DNA of 64,000 nucleotides, taken from assembly GCF_010093595.1 (NCBI RefSeq), contig NW_022985463.1, forward strand, positions 228,804-292,803, in the 5' to 3' direction. Shown here one piece after another: positions 10,594 to 21,830 of this stretch. The position numbers were made by a program, and so were the translations under genes. Numbering within the stretch: the first letter of the stretch is position 1; each line of letters begins with the position of its first letter. The DNA comes from Mytilinidion resinicola. Its lineage: Eukaryota > Ascomycota > Dothideomycetes > Mytilinidiales > Mytilinidiaceae. The notes beneath the pieces were generated by a model, which saw only the letters and a list, made by a program, of their open reading frames with translations, made no database searches and was not told the DNA's origin.

Positions 10594-11165
10594 TCAAACC
10601 TGTGCACGCCCGGTATGCAAACTCCGCCCCCGTCTATGAATCACAAAGATGACGGCGCCGTACACGGCCGTGAAGAACCAGAGCAGCATGTTGACCAGGT
10701 CGACCCAGACGGCGTGCTTCATGCGCGTGATGCCCGCGTCGCCCTCGGGGTCCTCGTTGATGTACATTTTGCCAAAGGTGCCGAAGAGGGCCATGTACAG
10801 GATACTACACACAAAACGTTAGCAAATCTATCTTTCAAGAGGGTTGGGGAGGGGTGGAGGGGGAATATCAGTACGTACAAGATCAGCGTGTCAAGCGGCC
10901 ACAGGAACCATGGCTTTATCATCGGGATGGGTAGCATGTAGATGAATGCTGTGACGGCGGAGATGCCGGCGACTACCTCTGCGTACACCCATTTGGAGTC
11001 GGCGTAGACGTGGGCTTGGTGGGCGTGGTGTAGGTCGACGCCGTATAGCCCGGCGACGGTGAGGGCGAGGACGAATTGGAGGATGCGGGCGATCAGGCGG
11101 AGGATGGCGCCGATGGTGAAGTCGCTCCCCGAGCCAGAGGTGCCTTTCATGGTAGAGAATTTCAT
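10594..11165 (-). CDS. MARVEL-type four-helix membrane protein
   Basis: Two exons (11165-10879 and 10804-10594; intron 10805-10878 with GTACGT, branch GCTAAC, TGTAG) encode 165 residues. Four hydrophobic helices are visible: ILRLIARILQFVLALTVAGL, VAGISAVTAFIYMLPIPMI, PLDTLIFILYMALFGTF and DLVNMLLWFFTAVYGAVIF. The conserved-looking loop LFGTFGKMYINEDPEGD and the helix spacing match small fungal MARVEL proteins, which sit in the plasma membrane or secretory pathway. No enzymatic role is expected. The splice site lies inside helix 3 and restores it without a gap, which supports the model. Confidence 0.8.
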
Positions 11166-12203
11166 TTTCGTAGGTGGGGGTTGTGAGTGGTTTGGCGAAG
11201 TAGGTTAGTGGTGAGTTTCGAGCGAGGTTCTGGTGCCGGACAAGAGGTATTATAGAGCAGTAGGGTCGCGCGTGTCTTATTAAAGTTCCTTCGAGTGCTT
11301 GCGCGAGCGGGCTGTCGGCAGGGCTTTATCGATCAAGGTCGAAGAGATGCGGTGGAAGAAGTTCAGTGCTCGTTGCACAATGCGATTGTGTCCAGGTGAA
11401 GTTGAGTGACCTATGACGAATGACGGGTTGCGTGCCAGGATTAATGGTGTGTTGGTCCTTGTGGCCTCTGCAGATAAGGATCGACAAAGACGATGAATGG
11501 CTTCTTTCGGTCTATCGGGATGCTGCAACGAACAAAGACACGGACAGACACAGACAATGAGACAAAGAAACGGAAGCTCGAAGCCGGTTCGAGCGAGTAT
11601 TAGGGAAGGGAAGGCGCTGCTGGTTGCTGGCGTGCTGGAGAAGCAGCGCTGGGGCATTATATACCGCGACTCTTCACTCCACGCCTGTGTCGCGCGTGAG
11701 GTTGCACGCACAATCCACAGGCCACACTTGTTTCATGCCGCTGGAGCACGACCCCTGCCTTCACCTCTCGCTTCACCACTTGGCCTACGTTGAGGCGCCT
11801 GCGGGAGCCCTGCATAGCGCCAGGCTCGGGGCGCCCGCTGTGGGCCAATCGAGCGCCCAAGCTGTCACGGTCTGCAACGCGCCGAGTGTTATTTCTGAGG
11901 TGTTTCATCCTCACGGTCATGAAAGCGGTCTGTCAGAGATGCGGCTGCCGCCCACGGCCTGCGCGCGCGTAGAGGCTTCTAAGTATTTCTGGCCCGGTTG
12001 TGGGGAAGCGGGACCGTTCCTGCGTCCGGGCCTGCGAACCACTCACTCTCATCGGCGTCAGACTTGCAAGACAACGCGTGATATGTGCGTGCATTTTTAA
12101 TGTTCAAGACGCGTTGGACCTAGCATACATGACTGTGCCGCCGGAGTGGAAGCTCCCGGTCGGATGTGCAGTGCAGTGATAGAATCGTGTTATCGTGATC
12201 TAT
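11166..12203. other. Intergenic, no supported gene
   Basis: Upstream region of the MARVEL gene and downstream of the GST gene. Open frames on both strands overlap and match nothing known to me. Confidence 0.5.
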
Positions 12204-13245
12204 CTACGGCGACGCGAACTTGTAGCCATACTGCTTCTTCGCCGCCTCGATCAGGTCTGCCTGCTCCTTCTCCTTCGCCGCGTACTCTGGGTCGTCCTTC
12301 AGTCGTTGCAGGTATGCGGCGTTGTCGAAGCCTGCGCCCTTCGATGGGATCTCCACGCCCTTCTTCACTGCGGGGCGCTCTGAGATGCGCTGCCACCATG
12401 CCTTCACGTTGGGGAACTGGTCTAGATCAACGCCGGAGAATTGGATGATGTTGATCCAGCCGTATGAAGCGATGTCGGCGATGGAGTATTTGTTGCCAAC
12501 GAGGTAGTCTTGGTCCTTGAGCTGTATGTCGAGCACGCCGACTAACCGCTCTGTTTCGCCCGTGTAGCGCTGTATGCCGTAGGGGATCTTCTCCTTGGTG
12601 AATCGCTGCCGGGGGACGTCAGAATTAAGTATATCGAGCCTTGAGACACGGGAATTCCTACGTTGAAGTGGTTTGCTTGTCCCTGCATCGGTCCCAGCCC
12701 ACCAGTCTGCCAGGCGATCCATTGTTCCGCCCGGCTGATATCCAGCGGGTCCGTGAAGCTGAATTTGTGCTCGGGATCGTAGTGTCGGGTGAGGTAGGCC
12801 AGGATAGCTGCGCAATGGTTAGCCATGGCCATATGAAGCTCTCCTGAGGCTACCCACCAGCGCCCTCCATTACAGCGAACCCGCCCTTGTCGTGGTCGAC
12901 AATCACCGGAATACGTCCATTGGGACCCAGCTTGGTAAACCACGGCTCCTTCTGGATGTTCAACATAATGTTGATGGCCTGGAATGTATATTCCTTCCCA
13001 TACGCCTCCTTCAGCTCCTCGAGGAGGATGGAAGCTTTCCACCCGTTAGGCGTACCTGCCGTGAGAAGCTCAATGCCTTTGTTGGCAATCAGGCCAGTAG
13101 GTCGTGGTGCTTCAGCCATATTGTCTTGTTGGACTCGTCGCGAGGTATGGAATTGGTGAATCAAGGTCTGGTATATCGTCTTCGATTGAGTTCTTTGAGC
13201 TGCTTTGAAGCACGGTGAGAAAGCTCGAAGAGGGCGGAGGGACAT
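12204..13245 (-). CDS. Glutathione S-transferase (Ure2-like), possible mitochondrial form
   Basis: Three exons (13245-12858, 12807-12662, 12605-12204; introns of 50 and 56 nt) give 311 residues. The thioredoxin-like N-domain is clear (TAGTPNGWKASILLEELKEA, WFTKLGPNGRIPVIVDHD, AVMEGAAILAYL) and the C-terminal helical domain carries YLVGNKYSIADIASYGW with the N-capping S/T-x-x-D motif. It should conjugate glutathione to electrophiles or act as a peroxidase. The first ATG adds about 42 residues rich in Arg, Ser and Gln, without acids until Asp41, ending FHTSRRVQQ, which resembles a mitochondrial presequence. A second in-frame ATG (MAEAPRPTG) starts where cytosolic homologues do, so dual targeting is plausible. 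Confidence 0.92.
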
Positions 13246-14266
13246 GAGGAGGAGGCGTTGAAGAGGGGTAGTTATACCCTAACACGAGTTCCAGACTGCA
13301 GGATGCTTTATGGAGGGTCTCCGAGTACTCGGACGGAGCTTCCATTGGTGCCGGTGTGCTTAGAAATCCCCTACGCCACGCTCTTCTCCATCTGCTTAAG
13401 GCCCCCAGCGGGCGGCGTAGTACCAGGGCACCGAGGCCTTGAAGGGTGTGTAGGCATTGGCTTTAAAAGCAGAATTCAGAGCTTGCTTACGGAGCTTCTG
13501 GAGACACAGCGTCTAGGCTGCGAAGAAGTCGTTAGGCGGGGGTGTGGTTCCTGCGATCCTGCCGGATGAGAACTAGTAGAATCAGCCGAGAGGTCCGCCA
13601 TGATGCTTGTATCCTAGATTCCAATGTACTTTTGAACCGGAGAAGACAGCATGTTTTTCGAGACGCTGAGTTTAGCAGAACATTGTTCCACAGTCGCAAG
13701 TACAGCTTGATTCTATATAAAATGTAGGGTTAGTGATCGTAGACACTGGTTAGTAATTACCAACCTAGTCTTGACTGAGCGTCCTGGCGTATACATCCGC
13801 CCACCTTGACACGCTATCTTAAGCTTACGGCTTTCGGCGAATCAGCTCAATGCCAGCGATTTGAAATGTGGGTCGACTAGCCTGACAGTTCATCTTCGAC
13901 CCACTGTTACGATAACAGGCTTAGATGATCTACTAGCGCGCTAAGGTGGGCGTGTGGAGACGCGCAGTCAATTCGGTGGGTAGAATATTTTGATGATTAA
14001 ACATCAGCATGGAAGCAGTGGCAGATTGATCTCTCGAGCAAATCGAGGGAAAGATGAGGTACCTAGGGTCTGTTGAAACAGTCGCCTTCCTTTAAGCTAG
14101 GCAGCCAACGAGTTCATCCAACTCACAGCGTCCGACGTCGTATTCTGGTACCGACGCCATATGTGTTGTCATGCTCGAAGGCAAATGTTGGGTATTGATT
14201 GGAAAGCTCGAAGCAAGGTATTTATGTAAGCTACAACCCGCCCAAGCTCGGTCTGAATAGGAAACA
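13246..14266. other. Intergenic, no supported gene
   Basis: GST upstream region and the 3' flank of the HET remnant. A short piece at about 14011-14027 (AGCAGTGGCAGA) resembles the inverted-repeat ends described at 49289, but no second end was found. Confidence 0.4.
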
Positions 14267-16095
14267 TCATACAATCCTCAACTCCTCCACCTCTGCTCCT
14301 GGCACAGCTTCTCCATCCATGATCCCATGAACATACGCCTCTCCGACTAGCTCATAGGAGCCGTCTTCATTCTTGCTCATCACAAATGGCATATGAAACC
14401 CCAGCAAAATAACGACTTCCTGCCCTGGCGCCGCGTCGGGTGGTCCAAGACCTAGATATCCCTTTTCGGTGACGAAGAACCTGCTCGAGCATTGCATTTC
14501 TAGCATTCTCTGGTACTTGGAAGCCAGATCGGAGTTTTCGGTTTTTTCCGTAGCGCCGCCGCGAAACAGATCGTATCCTCTCTGCGTCAATTCGCCCGCA
14601 CGGGCATATGCCCCGTGTTCGTTGAATTCAAGGTTGGTAACTGGTGTCCGCCACACAGCACTCTTTCTGGCATCTCCCTCGTCAGGAGTGGTGTAGATGT
14701 TGCCGCAATGTGTCGATATTCGCTCGAGTTCAAAAAAGCCAATCATCCGTAAATGGCTCGATACCAAGCCAGTATCCAATAACCTTGAGCTTGTCTACGA
14801 CAATACTTGAAATGCAAAGAATAGGATACGAATCATTGCTTTCGATAAAGCAGTATTTAGTCGTTGTTTGTGCAGACGCTTTGAATCGCGTTCTTCGGTC
14901 ATTGCGCCCAAATTTGCCCAGTGGCTCCAGGAAAGGCAGGCTCCAATCCGGAGCCCATGATCGAATACGGAGCGGCATAGAGGTAAGAAAAGCGTTCCCC
15001 TATGTCAGTATTTCCAGTCCATCTTTCTTGATAAGAGCGACGCCAATCTCAACGAAGACCTGCGCTGCGGGCTTTGAATAGCCCGCAACTATTCCCAGTT
15101 CCGTCGCATCGGTACTCATTCCAAGTAATGCAAAGACAAGATCTCGCGGGTCTGAGGCCTTTAAGCCTTTCCTCCAGATGTATGCCGCCGAAGGGACATA
15201 GGATAGTGTGGGAGGGCGTCCATTCCGGCTTCGCCACTCATGGCCCTTGATCGCGGCAGACGCAACCCAGAAATCCATGTCAGTTCTTAGTTTATCGACG
15301 GCTGCTGCAAACGAGTTGATGAAACTCGGTTCATCTCGACTCTTCTGTACCGCTTCCTCTTGTATTGATCGAAGGAGATCCAGGACCGTATCGACATCTC
15401 TATGATTGATTTTTTCATCGAGGCACTAAAACCATATTGTTTTGGACGCTTGTAGCTCTTGTTGGATCCATACTCGGCACCAATGACCGTTTTGCGAAGA
15501 CGGCAAATCGCGACACGTTTATAAATCTTCTATCCTGTGGATTCCAGTAGACGGCTTTCTGCAGGTAATCCTGCGGATCTGCGTTGCAACCATCCTTTAT
15601 ATCCTTGAATAGGAGTTTGATTTCCATATCGTCAATTTCTCTATACGAGTCTTCAACTTCGTCTTCTTCCTCGATCCTTCCTAGCCATGCAGCTGTATGG
15701 TCGGCTTTGGGGAAGATGTTCCACATCTGCTGGACTTGCCAAGTTTTCTCGATGTCATCGGTTTGGTTGATGCAAATAGCATCAACCCAAAGATAACCTT
15801 CCTTGTCGATGTTGCTCAGTGCCGAGTTCAAATTCGATGTGATTGGTAGACGAAACTGCTCGTCGTTTTTTTCCACAATCATGAAGCGCTCATTGCTGGG
15901 AGGGCCCCACACATATGAGAGGGCGGCATATCTGGGATCATCGTCTAGAGAAACATGTTTGATCGTACAGCGAGGCCTACACCCGGACCTGAAGTTCTTT
16001 CGATAGTAAGGTTGCTCGTGTAGATTAAGGAATTAGATAAGGCGAATCTCCCGCCTCGTCTCATCGAGTGGACGATAGATGAACGGGCGAGCCAT
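14267..16095 (-). pseudogene. Heterokaryon incompatibility (HET) domain gene, decayed
   Basis: Starting at ATG 16095 the frame reads MARPFIYRPLDETRREIRLI, then TAA (16035-16033), then continues in frame to the HET-domain hallmarks RYAALSYVWG, LWVDAICINQTDDIEKTWQV and HTAAWLG. A frameshift near 15490 moves the family pattern WCRVWIQQELQASKTIWF into another frame, which has TAG at 15428-15426 and again at 15002-15000. A run of six T on the minus strand near 14745 shifts the frame before the C-terminal block RFFVTEKGYLGLGPPDA ... ELVGEAYVHGIMDGEAV typical of this HET subfamily. HET proteins trigger cell death on fusion of unlike strains. CAA or CAG would fit all three stops. The locus is almost certainly non-functional. 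Confidence 0.88.
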
Positions 16096-17051
16096 CTTCT
16101 TTATGAAGTCGAGCACGGCTAGCCTTGCGGCAAGGCTGAGCCTGCTTTGTCGAGATCTCGCGCGAATGAAACGGTATTATGGGCTCAGTCAAGAAGCGTG
16201 AAAGACGGAGACATTGAAACAGAACGCAAGGCACATCGAAGGAGAAGTTTGAGGTGGGAAGAGAGGCGTTGGTGATGAGCCGGCGGTGGTTTTTGGTAGG
16301 TTGGGACAGGATATGCACGTCTGCAGACTCAGCCCCCACGAGTGGTGTGGCTGGTGCTCGACAGATGCATGCAGTGTGCCTCGTAGATATGGTCAACGAA
16401 TAGCCTTGGGTTGTGTTACGCAAGGGGACTGCGGGGTCGATTTCGGTATGATTGGTAGTTTCCGCAGAATTGTCGTAGAGTCTCGAAGTGCGAAAATATT
16501 GATCGATGACGACCCTATCCTGTTCTCCAGCTGTTAGTCCTGATAGACGGAAAATTTCCACATCGAAATGGCGGTCATGCGGTTTCAGCCTTGTTAGTCA
16601 AAGTCACTTTATCTCCATTGGAGTGGTGAGTGCTCCAGGCGTGGTCAACACCTTTCAGTATGTTCCAGCCCATCGAAACTCAACTATCGAACAAGGCTAG
16701 AAGACAGAGACAGGCGCAGGCTGCTATATCCGAGATGGTCAAAAACGTCGATCTCAGGCTAGAAAGAGTTCAGTCGTATCGAGATGTTGAATGTACGCAG
16801 GAACTACCATCGGCGAATACCCGGATATCCTTGGATGAAGGCGAATTTTCGAGACCGGCTAGGGATCATGCCTATCCGCAGCTCCACCTTTCGTGATCTG
16901 GATTCATTCGCTGTCGTTGTCATCGGGACTCTCGGATGCAGTGAAAACTCGATTCTCAGCCGGAGAAGATAAGTTGGCGACGTCTGAGGTATTTTTTCTT
17001 TGCTTAATGCCGCAATACAAGATCATGCTACGATTATATCATGCGACGTAG
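16096..17051. other. Upstream of HET remnant; possible decayed gene pieces
   Basis: Plus-strand fragments (about 16650-16970), such as SEMVKNVDLRLERVQSYRDV and RDLDSFAVVVIGTLGCSENS, look protein-like but sit in different frames with stops between them. They may belong with the ankyrin piece that follows. No family was recognised. Confidence 0.3.
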
Positions 17052-17225
17052 GTAGGCGCCGACTTGATTAGCCTGAACAGAACTAGCGCAACACCACTCC
17101 ATTTAGCGGCCATGGGAATGCTTTTTTCAGTTGTAGAGATTCTCGGCGAAATGGATGTAAGTTTTGTGAAGAGGTGTGTCTGGGGGATGGCGCCTGTAGA
17201 GAAAGTCGTCAAAGCAGATTTGTAG
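17052..17225 (+). pseudogene. Ankyrin-repeat relic
   Basis: One frame reads GADLISLNRTS followed by ATPLHLAAMGMLFSVVEIL, a near-canonical ankyrin repeat (TPLHLAA ... VVEIL), and runs into a stop at about 17225. There is no second intact repeat and no start nearby. Ankyrin arrays are common in the C-terminal part of fungal NLR-like and HET-associated proteins, so this is probably what is left of such a gene. Confidence 0.6.
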
Positions 17226-17757
17226 GAAATGCTTCGAGTTTTTCTGGAAGGAAATCGCGAAAATGGATATCGGTCATAAAAGTAGGAAGGCTTTGTTCCA
17301 TCTTGCTGGGTGGGTTGACAATACGAGTAGATGGGAGCTGTTAATGTAGCATGGCGATAATGAGATGGATGCTCTAGTGATGGATCTTCGGTAATGGACT
17401 ACATGCGGCTTCAACGCGACTTGAACTCGTTACACGGGTCGTAGATAACTTGAGAACCCTTTCGAAGATAGGCGGGACGGTAATGACGAAGATTTGGAAG
17501 ATCCTTGTGATGCCATGGAGTTTCCGAGAGCAATCGAGGAAGTCGGAGAGAGGTGAGAGTGAAGTCGGAACGGAAGCTAATTCTCCAGGATTGCCCTGTC
17601 ATTTCGACCACGGGATTTCGTGTATTCGCGTTTTTTCCTTTCACATGCTTCTGTTGACACAACTTCACCTCGATATTAAAAGTGTTTGTATTCTATGTTC
17701 AAGTCAATGCTATATCTACATTAGTTCGTAAACCAATGAAAGGGCCTCGTACCAGCG
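17226..17757. other. Intergenic, no supported gene
   Basis: AT-richer DNA between the ankyrin relic and the 3' end of the inositol phosphatase gene. Nothing recognisable on either strand. Confidence 0.5.
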
Positions 17758-19017
17758 TCATCCGCCTCCCTCACTCATCCATCCCGCCATCCACACCCCT
17801 GCAACCACCACCGCAACCACACCAACTAGCACTGCGTTTCCGCTCCTCGTCAATGCAAGATAGGACAATACACCGACCACAATCTCCTTCCTCCTCGCTG
17901 CATCTGCTCGTGCTCGCCAGTCCTTGTTCAGCGGAAATGGCGGCTCAGCGTCATAGACGCGATTGGGTGGATCGAGACTGACAGAAACAGAGAGAGCAAC
18001 AGGTTGGTGGTCAGAAGTCTTCTGCAGCGCGAGCGAAGTGTAGATATGCGGTCGAAGTGGCGGCAGGAAGAGGATGCGGTCGCACCAGCTGGGATAGCGG
18101 TGTTTCGCCCACTGCCATTGCTCATCGGCGTCGGAGGATGAATCGGGCTTGGGGGAATGCTTGTAGGTCGGGGGGAAGGTGATTGGAGCCTCGGAGAAGC
18201 CGTGGAGAGTGCGGTTGGCGTCGAGTTCGCGGGCAAGCTGGTCGGTTTTGAGGAAGTGGGAGAAGTGGGTTGGGGAGGCTGAGGAGGGTGTTGGCTGGGG
18301 ATAGTTGATGTGCGAATTGGGGTCTGGGGGAGTATCATGGGTCCGGTAGTTGAGGTCGCCGGCGACGAAAATGTGGTTGCTAGGATGGTAGAGGCCGGTG
18401 TTGTCTGGTGGTGGTGGTGCAGAAGGGGAGGATAGAAGTGGCTGTTCTTCGGCCGAAGACTTCGGGGTTTCGTCGTTGATGAACACGAGGTTACGAACAA
18501 TGTTTTCCCAGTCTTGGTTTCTCCTCGGGACCTCGCCTTCCATGGGCGCGAGATGGCCTGAAACGAAGGTGATATCAAAAGTCTCGTCACTGTTGTCCAG
18601 AGCGAGTCCCACTCGGACTCCTACAGCTCCCTTGTTGCCCATGTCCCACAGGCCGACTCCAGCGCCTGCAGACTGCACCCATTGGATCTTGCTGGCGACT
18701 GCTGGCTTCCAGAACAGCATCAAGGCCGTCATCCCCAGGCTCCGGGTGAGGAAATGTTGGTAAGCCTGGGCGTCATCTGAGTGGAGCTTGGCGGCCAATT
18801 GCACCGTCGAAGCTACCTGGCTGAAGTAGGGCTCAAGATACGATCCGCCCAGGAACGAGTAGGCAATGGGGGCTACCTCCTGCAGCGCAATAGCGACGAC
18901 ATCTGGCAGTCCAGCGTCCTGGGGGAGAGCGTCGAAGAGGTGGGGGGCGAGGGTGTCGGGGTTCACGGGTTCGCGGGCACAGTTGAAGGTGACCAGATAG
19001 GCCTCGAGGGATGGCAT
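17758..19017 (-). CDS. Inositol polyphosphate 5-phosphatase, tail-anchored
   Basis: An intronless 419-residue protein of the inositol polyphosphate 5-phosphatase branch of the endonuclease/exonuclease/phosphatase superfamily. Visible motifs in order: LVTFNCARE (start of the fold), VVAIALQEVAP (metal-binding Glu), NKGAVGVRV, TFVSGHLAP, FVAGDLNYR, FPPTYKHSP, YPSWCDRILF and SDHQPV (catalytic His). It should remove the 5-phosphate from phosphoinositides or soluble inositol phosphates. There is no Sac1 domain. The last 40 residues form one hydrophobic helix (GNAVLVGVVAVVVAGVWMAG) with a tiny tail, so it is likely a tail-anchored membrane protein. It is divergent from the SDR gene with about 590 bp between starts. 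Confidence 0.9.
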   Translation of the reverse strand: MPSLEAYLVTFNCAREPVNPDTLAPHLFDALPQDAGLPDVVAIALQEVAPIAYSFLGGSYLEPYFSQVASTVQLAAKLHSDDAQAYQHFLTRSLGMTALMLFWKPAVASKIQWVQSAGAGVGLWDMGNKGAVGVRVGLALDNSDETFDITFVSGHLAPMEGEVPRRNQDWENIVRNLVFINDETPKSSAEEQPLLSSPSAPPPPDNTGLYHPSNHIFVAGDLNYRTHDTPPDPNSHINYPQPTPSSASPTHFSHFLKTDQLARELDANRTLHGFSEAPITFPPTYKHSPKPDSSSDADEQWQWAKHRYPSWCDRILFLPPLRPHIYTSLALQKTSDHQPVALSVSVSLDPPNRVYDAEPPFPLNKDWRARADAARRKEIVVGVLSYLALTRSGNAVLVGVVAVVVAGVWMAGWMSEGGG

Positions 19018-19605
19018 CTGGGGTTTTAGAGCTGGGGAGATGCGCCGACAATGCTGATCGGGCGTGTGTCAGCGGCTCGATAATGCTGCCAGGAGGGAGC
19101 TCCGTCGGCGCCAAGAACCCACGACAATCGTCGACACAGTGGAGCGCGGCAGGCCAATTGGAACTCCAGGGCGCCCCACGTCGCGTCGGGGAAAGGCTCG
19201 CGCTGCTGAGCGTGGCAAGATCTCCAGCACTTGGGGCGTTTTGTACGTGGATCTGCTGTCTCTGCGTCGCTTTTCTGATAGTTTCTTCACGCCCCCTTGG
19301 CCACGCTTGGGCGCGCTTGTACGTCACCGTGGGGAGCTCTTGTTGGTGGGTGCGGCAGCAGAGAATAAAACAGCTCTCAGCACCAAAAACCCCACGCGCT
19401 CACTCACGATCACACGATCCACCTCATTCTGCCCTCACCGTCCACAGCCGTGGCTTGTTCCGCCCAGTCTAGTCCCTTTAATTAGCGCCCCAGCAACTAT
19501 CGTGAAAATCCAGATTCTCCCCGTCCGCCCACCGCCTCCGCCTCTTCTCCTCACTTTCTCAACAAGCAATTGGCACAGCTTTCACTCACATATTCGCCTG
19601 CCAAC
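19018..19605. promoter_or_regulatory. Bidirectional promoter region
   Basis: 588 bp between the divergent 5-phosphatase (minus) and SDR (plus) starts. The part next to the SDR start is CT-rich (19500-19560, CCGCCTCCGCCTCTTCTCC), as in many fungal promoters. No specific factor site is claimed. Confidence 0.5.
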
Positions 19606-20924
19606 ATGTTCAGGCCCACAGTCTTCCGCCAGGTGGCTCGCGCTGCCAACTCCCATGTCTCACAGACTACGTTTCGACGCCCCGTCCCTGTGTTCAGATC
19701 AGTACGCAACTTCTCCCACACCCCATACAGGGCCGACGAGCCTCCCCGCGACGACGAGTTTGATGCTGCCAGCACTGCCGGCGAGCCTGGCGAATCTGGC
19801 GACCATGAGGGCCAGTTTGCCCGTACCGACAAGTCAGTGCGTGTAGAGTACCCTGAGGAGAAGGATCTGCCCTCCTCGCAGCCTGTCCAGGGCCGCGGTG
19901 GTTTCCATTTCAAGCGCACATTGGCCTCCTTCTCTCTGGAAGGCCGTGTTGGTGTTGTCACTGGAGGTGCCAGAGGTCTGGGGCTGGTCATGGCACAGGC
20001 CCTGGTCGTCAGTGGAGCAGATGTCGCTATTGTGGACATGAACCGTTGGTTCCACCGATTCTCTTATCTAGCGTACCACTGATCACTTTTGAAGGCGACG
20101 AAGCCCAGCGGTCCGCAGAAGGACTCATTGAGGCCTTCAAGGAGGAGAACCCAGGAGCAGATAAGTCAGTTCACGTAATTCGTCATACTCTTGTGTTTTT
20201 AGCTAATCTCTTTTCAGACTGCCCAAGGTCACCGCACATTTCTGCGATGTCTCCAGCCCAACATCCGTCAACCAGGCCGTTGCAGACATTATCAAGACCC
20301 ATGGCAAGATCGACAACCTCGTCACCTCTGCTGGCTTCACCGAGAACTACGATGCTATCTCTTACCCACACGACCGGATGCAGAAGCTCTGGGGCGTAAA
20401 CGTGGACGGCACATACCTGTTCGCCGTTGCCGTGGCGAAGCATCTCATGGAGAGGGAAGTACCGGGAAGCATTGTGTTCATCGGGAGCATGTCCGGTGCC
20501 ATTGTCAATGTTCCCCAGCCGCAGGCTCCTTACAACGCTGCCAAGGCGGCCGTCAGGCATTTGGCCGCGAGTTTGGCAGTTGAATGGGCCCATGCTGGCA
20601 TCCGTGTCAACTGCATCAGCCCTGGCTACATGCTTACTGCACTGTATGTGTTTCTGGAATTGTTTGGTGGCGATATATGCTGACCTCCATAAGGACGAAG
20701 AAGATTCTTGATGACAACCAGGATCTCCAGAAGCAGTGGACTTCTCTCATTCCTCAGGGTAAGATGGGTCGCCCAGAGGACCTCATGGGAGCTGTCACCT
20801 TCCTGGCTAGCGACGCTAGCAACTACGTTACCGTAAGTGTTGCTTAGACTCTTGACATATGACCATTTCTAACAGCACCCAGGGCGCCGACCTTCGTGTC
20901 GATGGCGGCTACACCGTCACCTAA
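19606..20924 (+). CDS. Mitochondrial short-chain dehydrogenase (D-arabinitol/sorbose type)
   Basis: Five exons (19606-20044, 20095-20164, 20218-20643, 20694-20832, 20883-20924) give 371 residues; the four introns are 50-53 nt. An Arg-rich mitochondrial presequence ([14 protein letters not shown] ... [14 protein letters not shown]) precedes a classical SDR: nucleotide-binding TGGARGLG, acidic VAIVDMN, NLVTSAG (NNAG-like), catalytic Ser in GSMSGA, catalytic YNAAK, CISPGYM and a C-terminal [13 protein letters not shown]. The closest relatives I know are fungal polyol dehydrogenases (D-arabinitol 2-dehydrogenase, sorbose reductase type), NAD(P)-dependent. The substrate cannot be fixed from sequence. 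The first intron has an unusual donor (GTTGGT) and AAG acceptor but gives the conserved junction. Confidence 0.9.
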
Positions 20925-21830
20925 GGGCATACTGAAGTCCAGGTGGACGATCGGAAAACGGTGTTTATTAGAGATACGGGCAGCTCCGCTGCGGTGCATG
21001 CATGGACTTGCCAGGAAGCTAATGGCAAGTTCTGCAATGGTGAATGGGAGTTGGGCCTGACGATTGGGACATGCAATACATTCCGCAGGTGTTATTCTCC
21101 AGCATGGCTAGCTTGTATTTCGGTTCTACTTACGGATCCTGCAAGCAGCTCTTCGGCTTTTCACAATCAAACCTTTGTCCCTGCGATCTTTGCGCGTCCT
21201 TCAACATATAGATTCCTGTGATACTGAAATGAAACTCCTCGGAAAGAGCCTCATGATAGTACCCCGCGTTGTGAATTTTCTCTGCTGGATTTTAATAATA
21301 GGTTGAAGCATCCTGAATATTGGCAACGTAGATCGATTAGAGGCTCCTGTGGCCCCTCAGATTCGAGCTTTCTAGACTTTATGTTTCATTTGGATCTCCA
21401 TAATGCACCGAAGGACTACAGACAGTAGCGAGCAGGGGTGCACAGACTTTGTCCAGGTTCTGTACTAAAAGGAAGCTCATTATAACCATAATGACATTAG
21501 CCCCACGTATTGAGGGATCGATGTAAATTTATAACATATATGAGATCCTACCTAAGTATGTATCAGGTCGAAATGAGGTAGCTCAACAACTCATTAAGAA
21601 ATATTCAAGAAAGTTCACATAAAAATCTCACGACTTTGATTGGGCGCACCCTTGTAGAGCTGCCCTCCCGAAACAACGTCGGTCATCCGCAAACCGCAGC
21701 TCAGCCCTAACCCAAAGTACCTCTCAACCTCTCCCAAGGATTTCGTGGCCTAGAATGAAGCGTACGGCTCCTCCAACTGCCCTCGCCTGTCCCGCTGACC
21801 GCGTCGCAGCTACATAACCAGTCCAACGCC
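20925..21830. other. Intergenic, no supported gene
   Basis: SDR 3' flank and Gyp2-like 5' region, AT-rich in the middle (about 21500-21620). No open frame of note. Confidence 0.5.
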
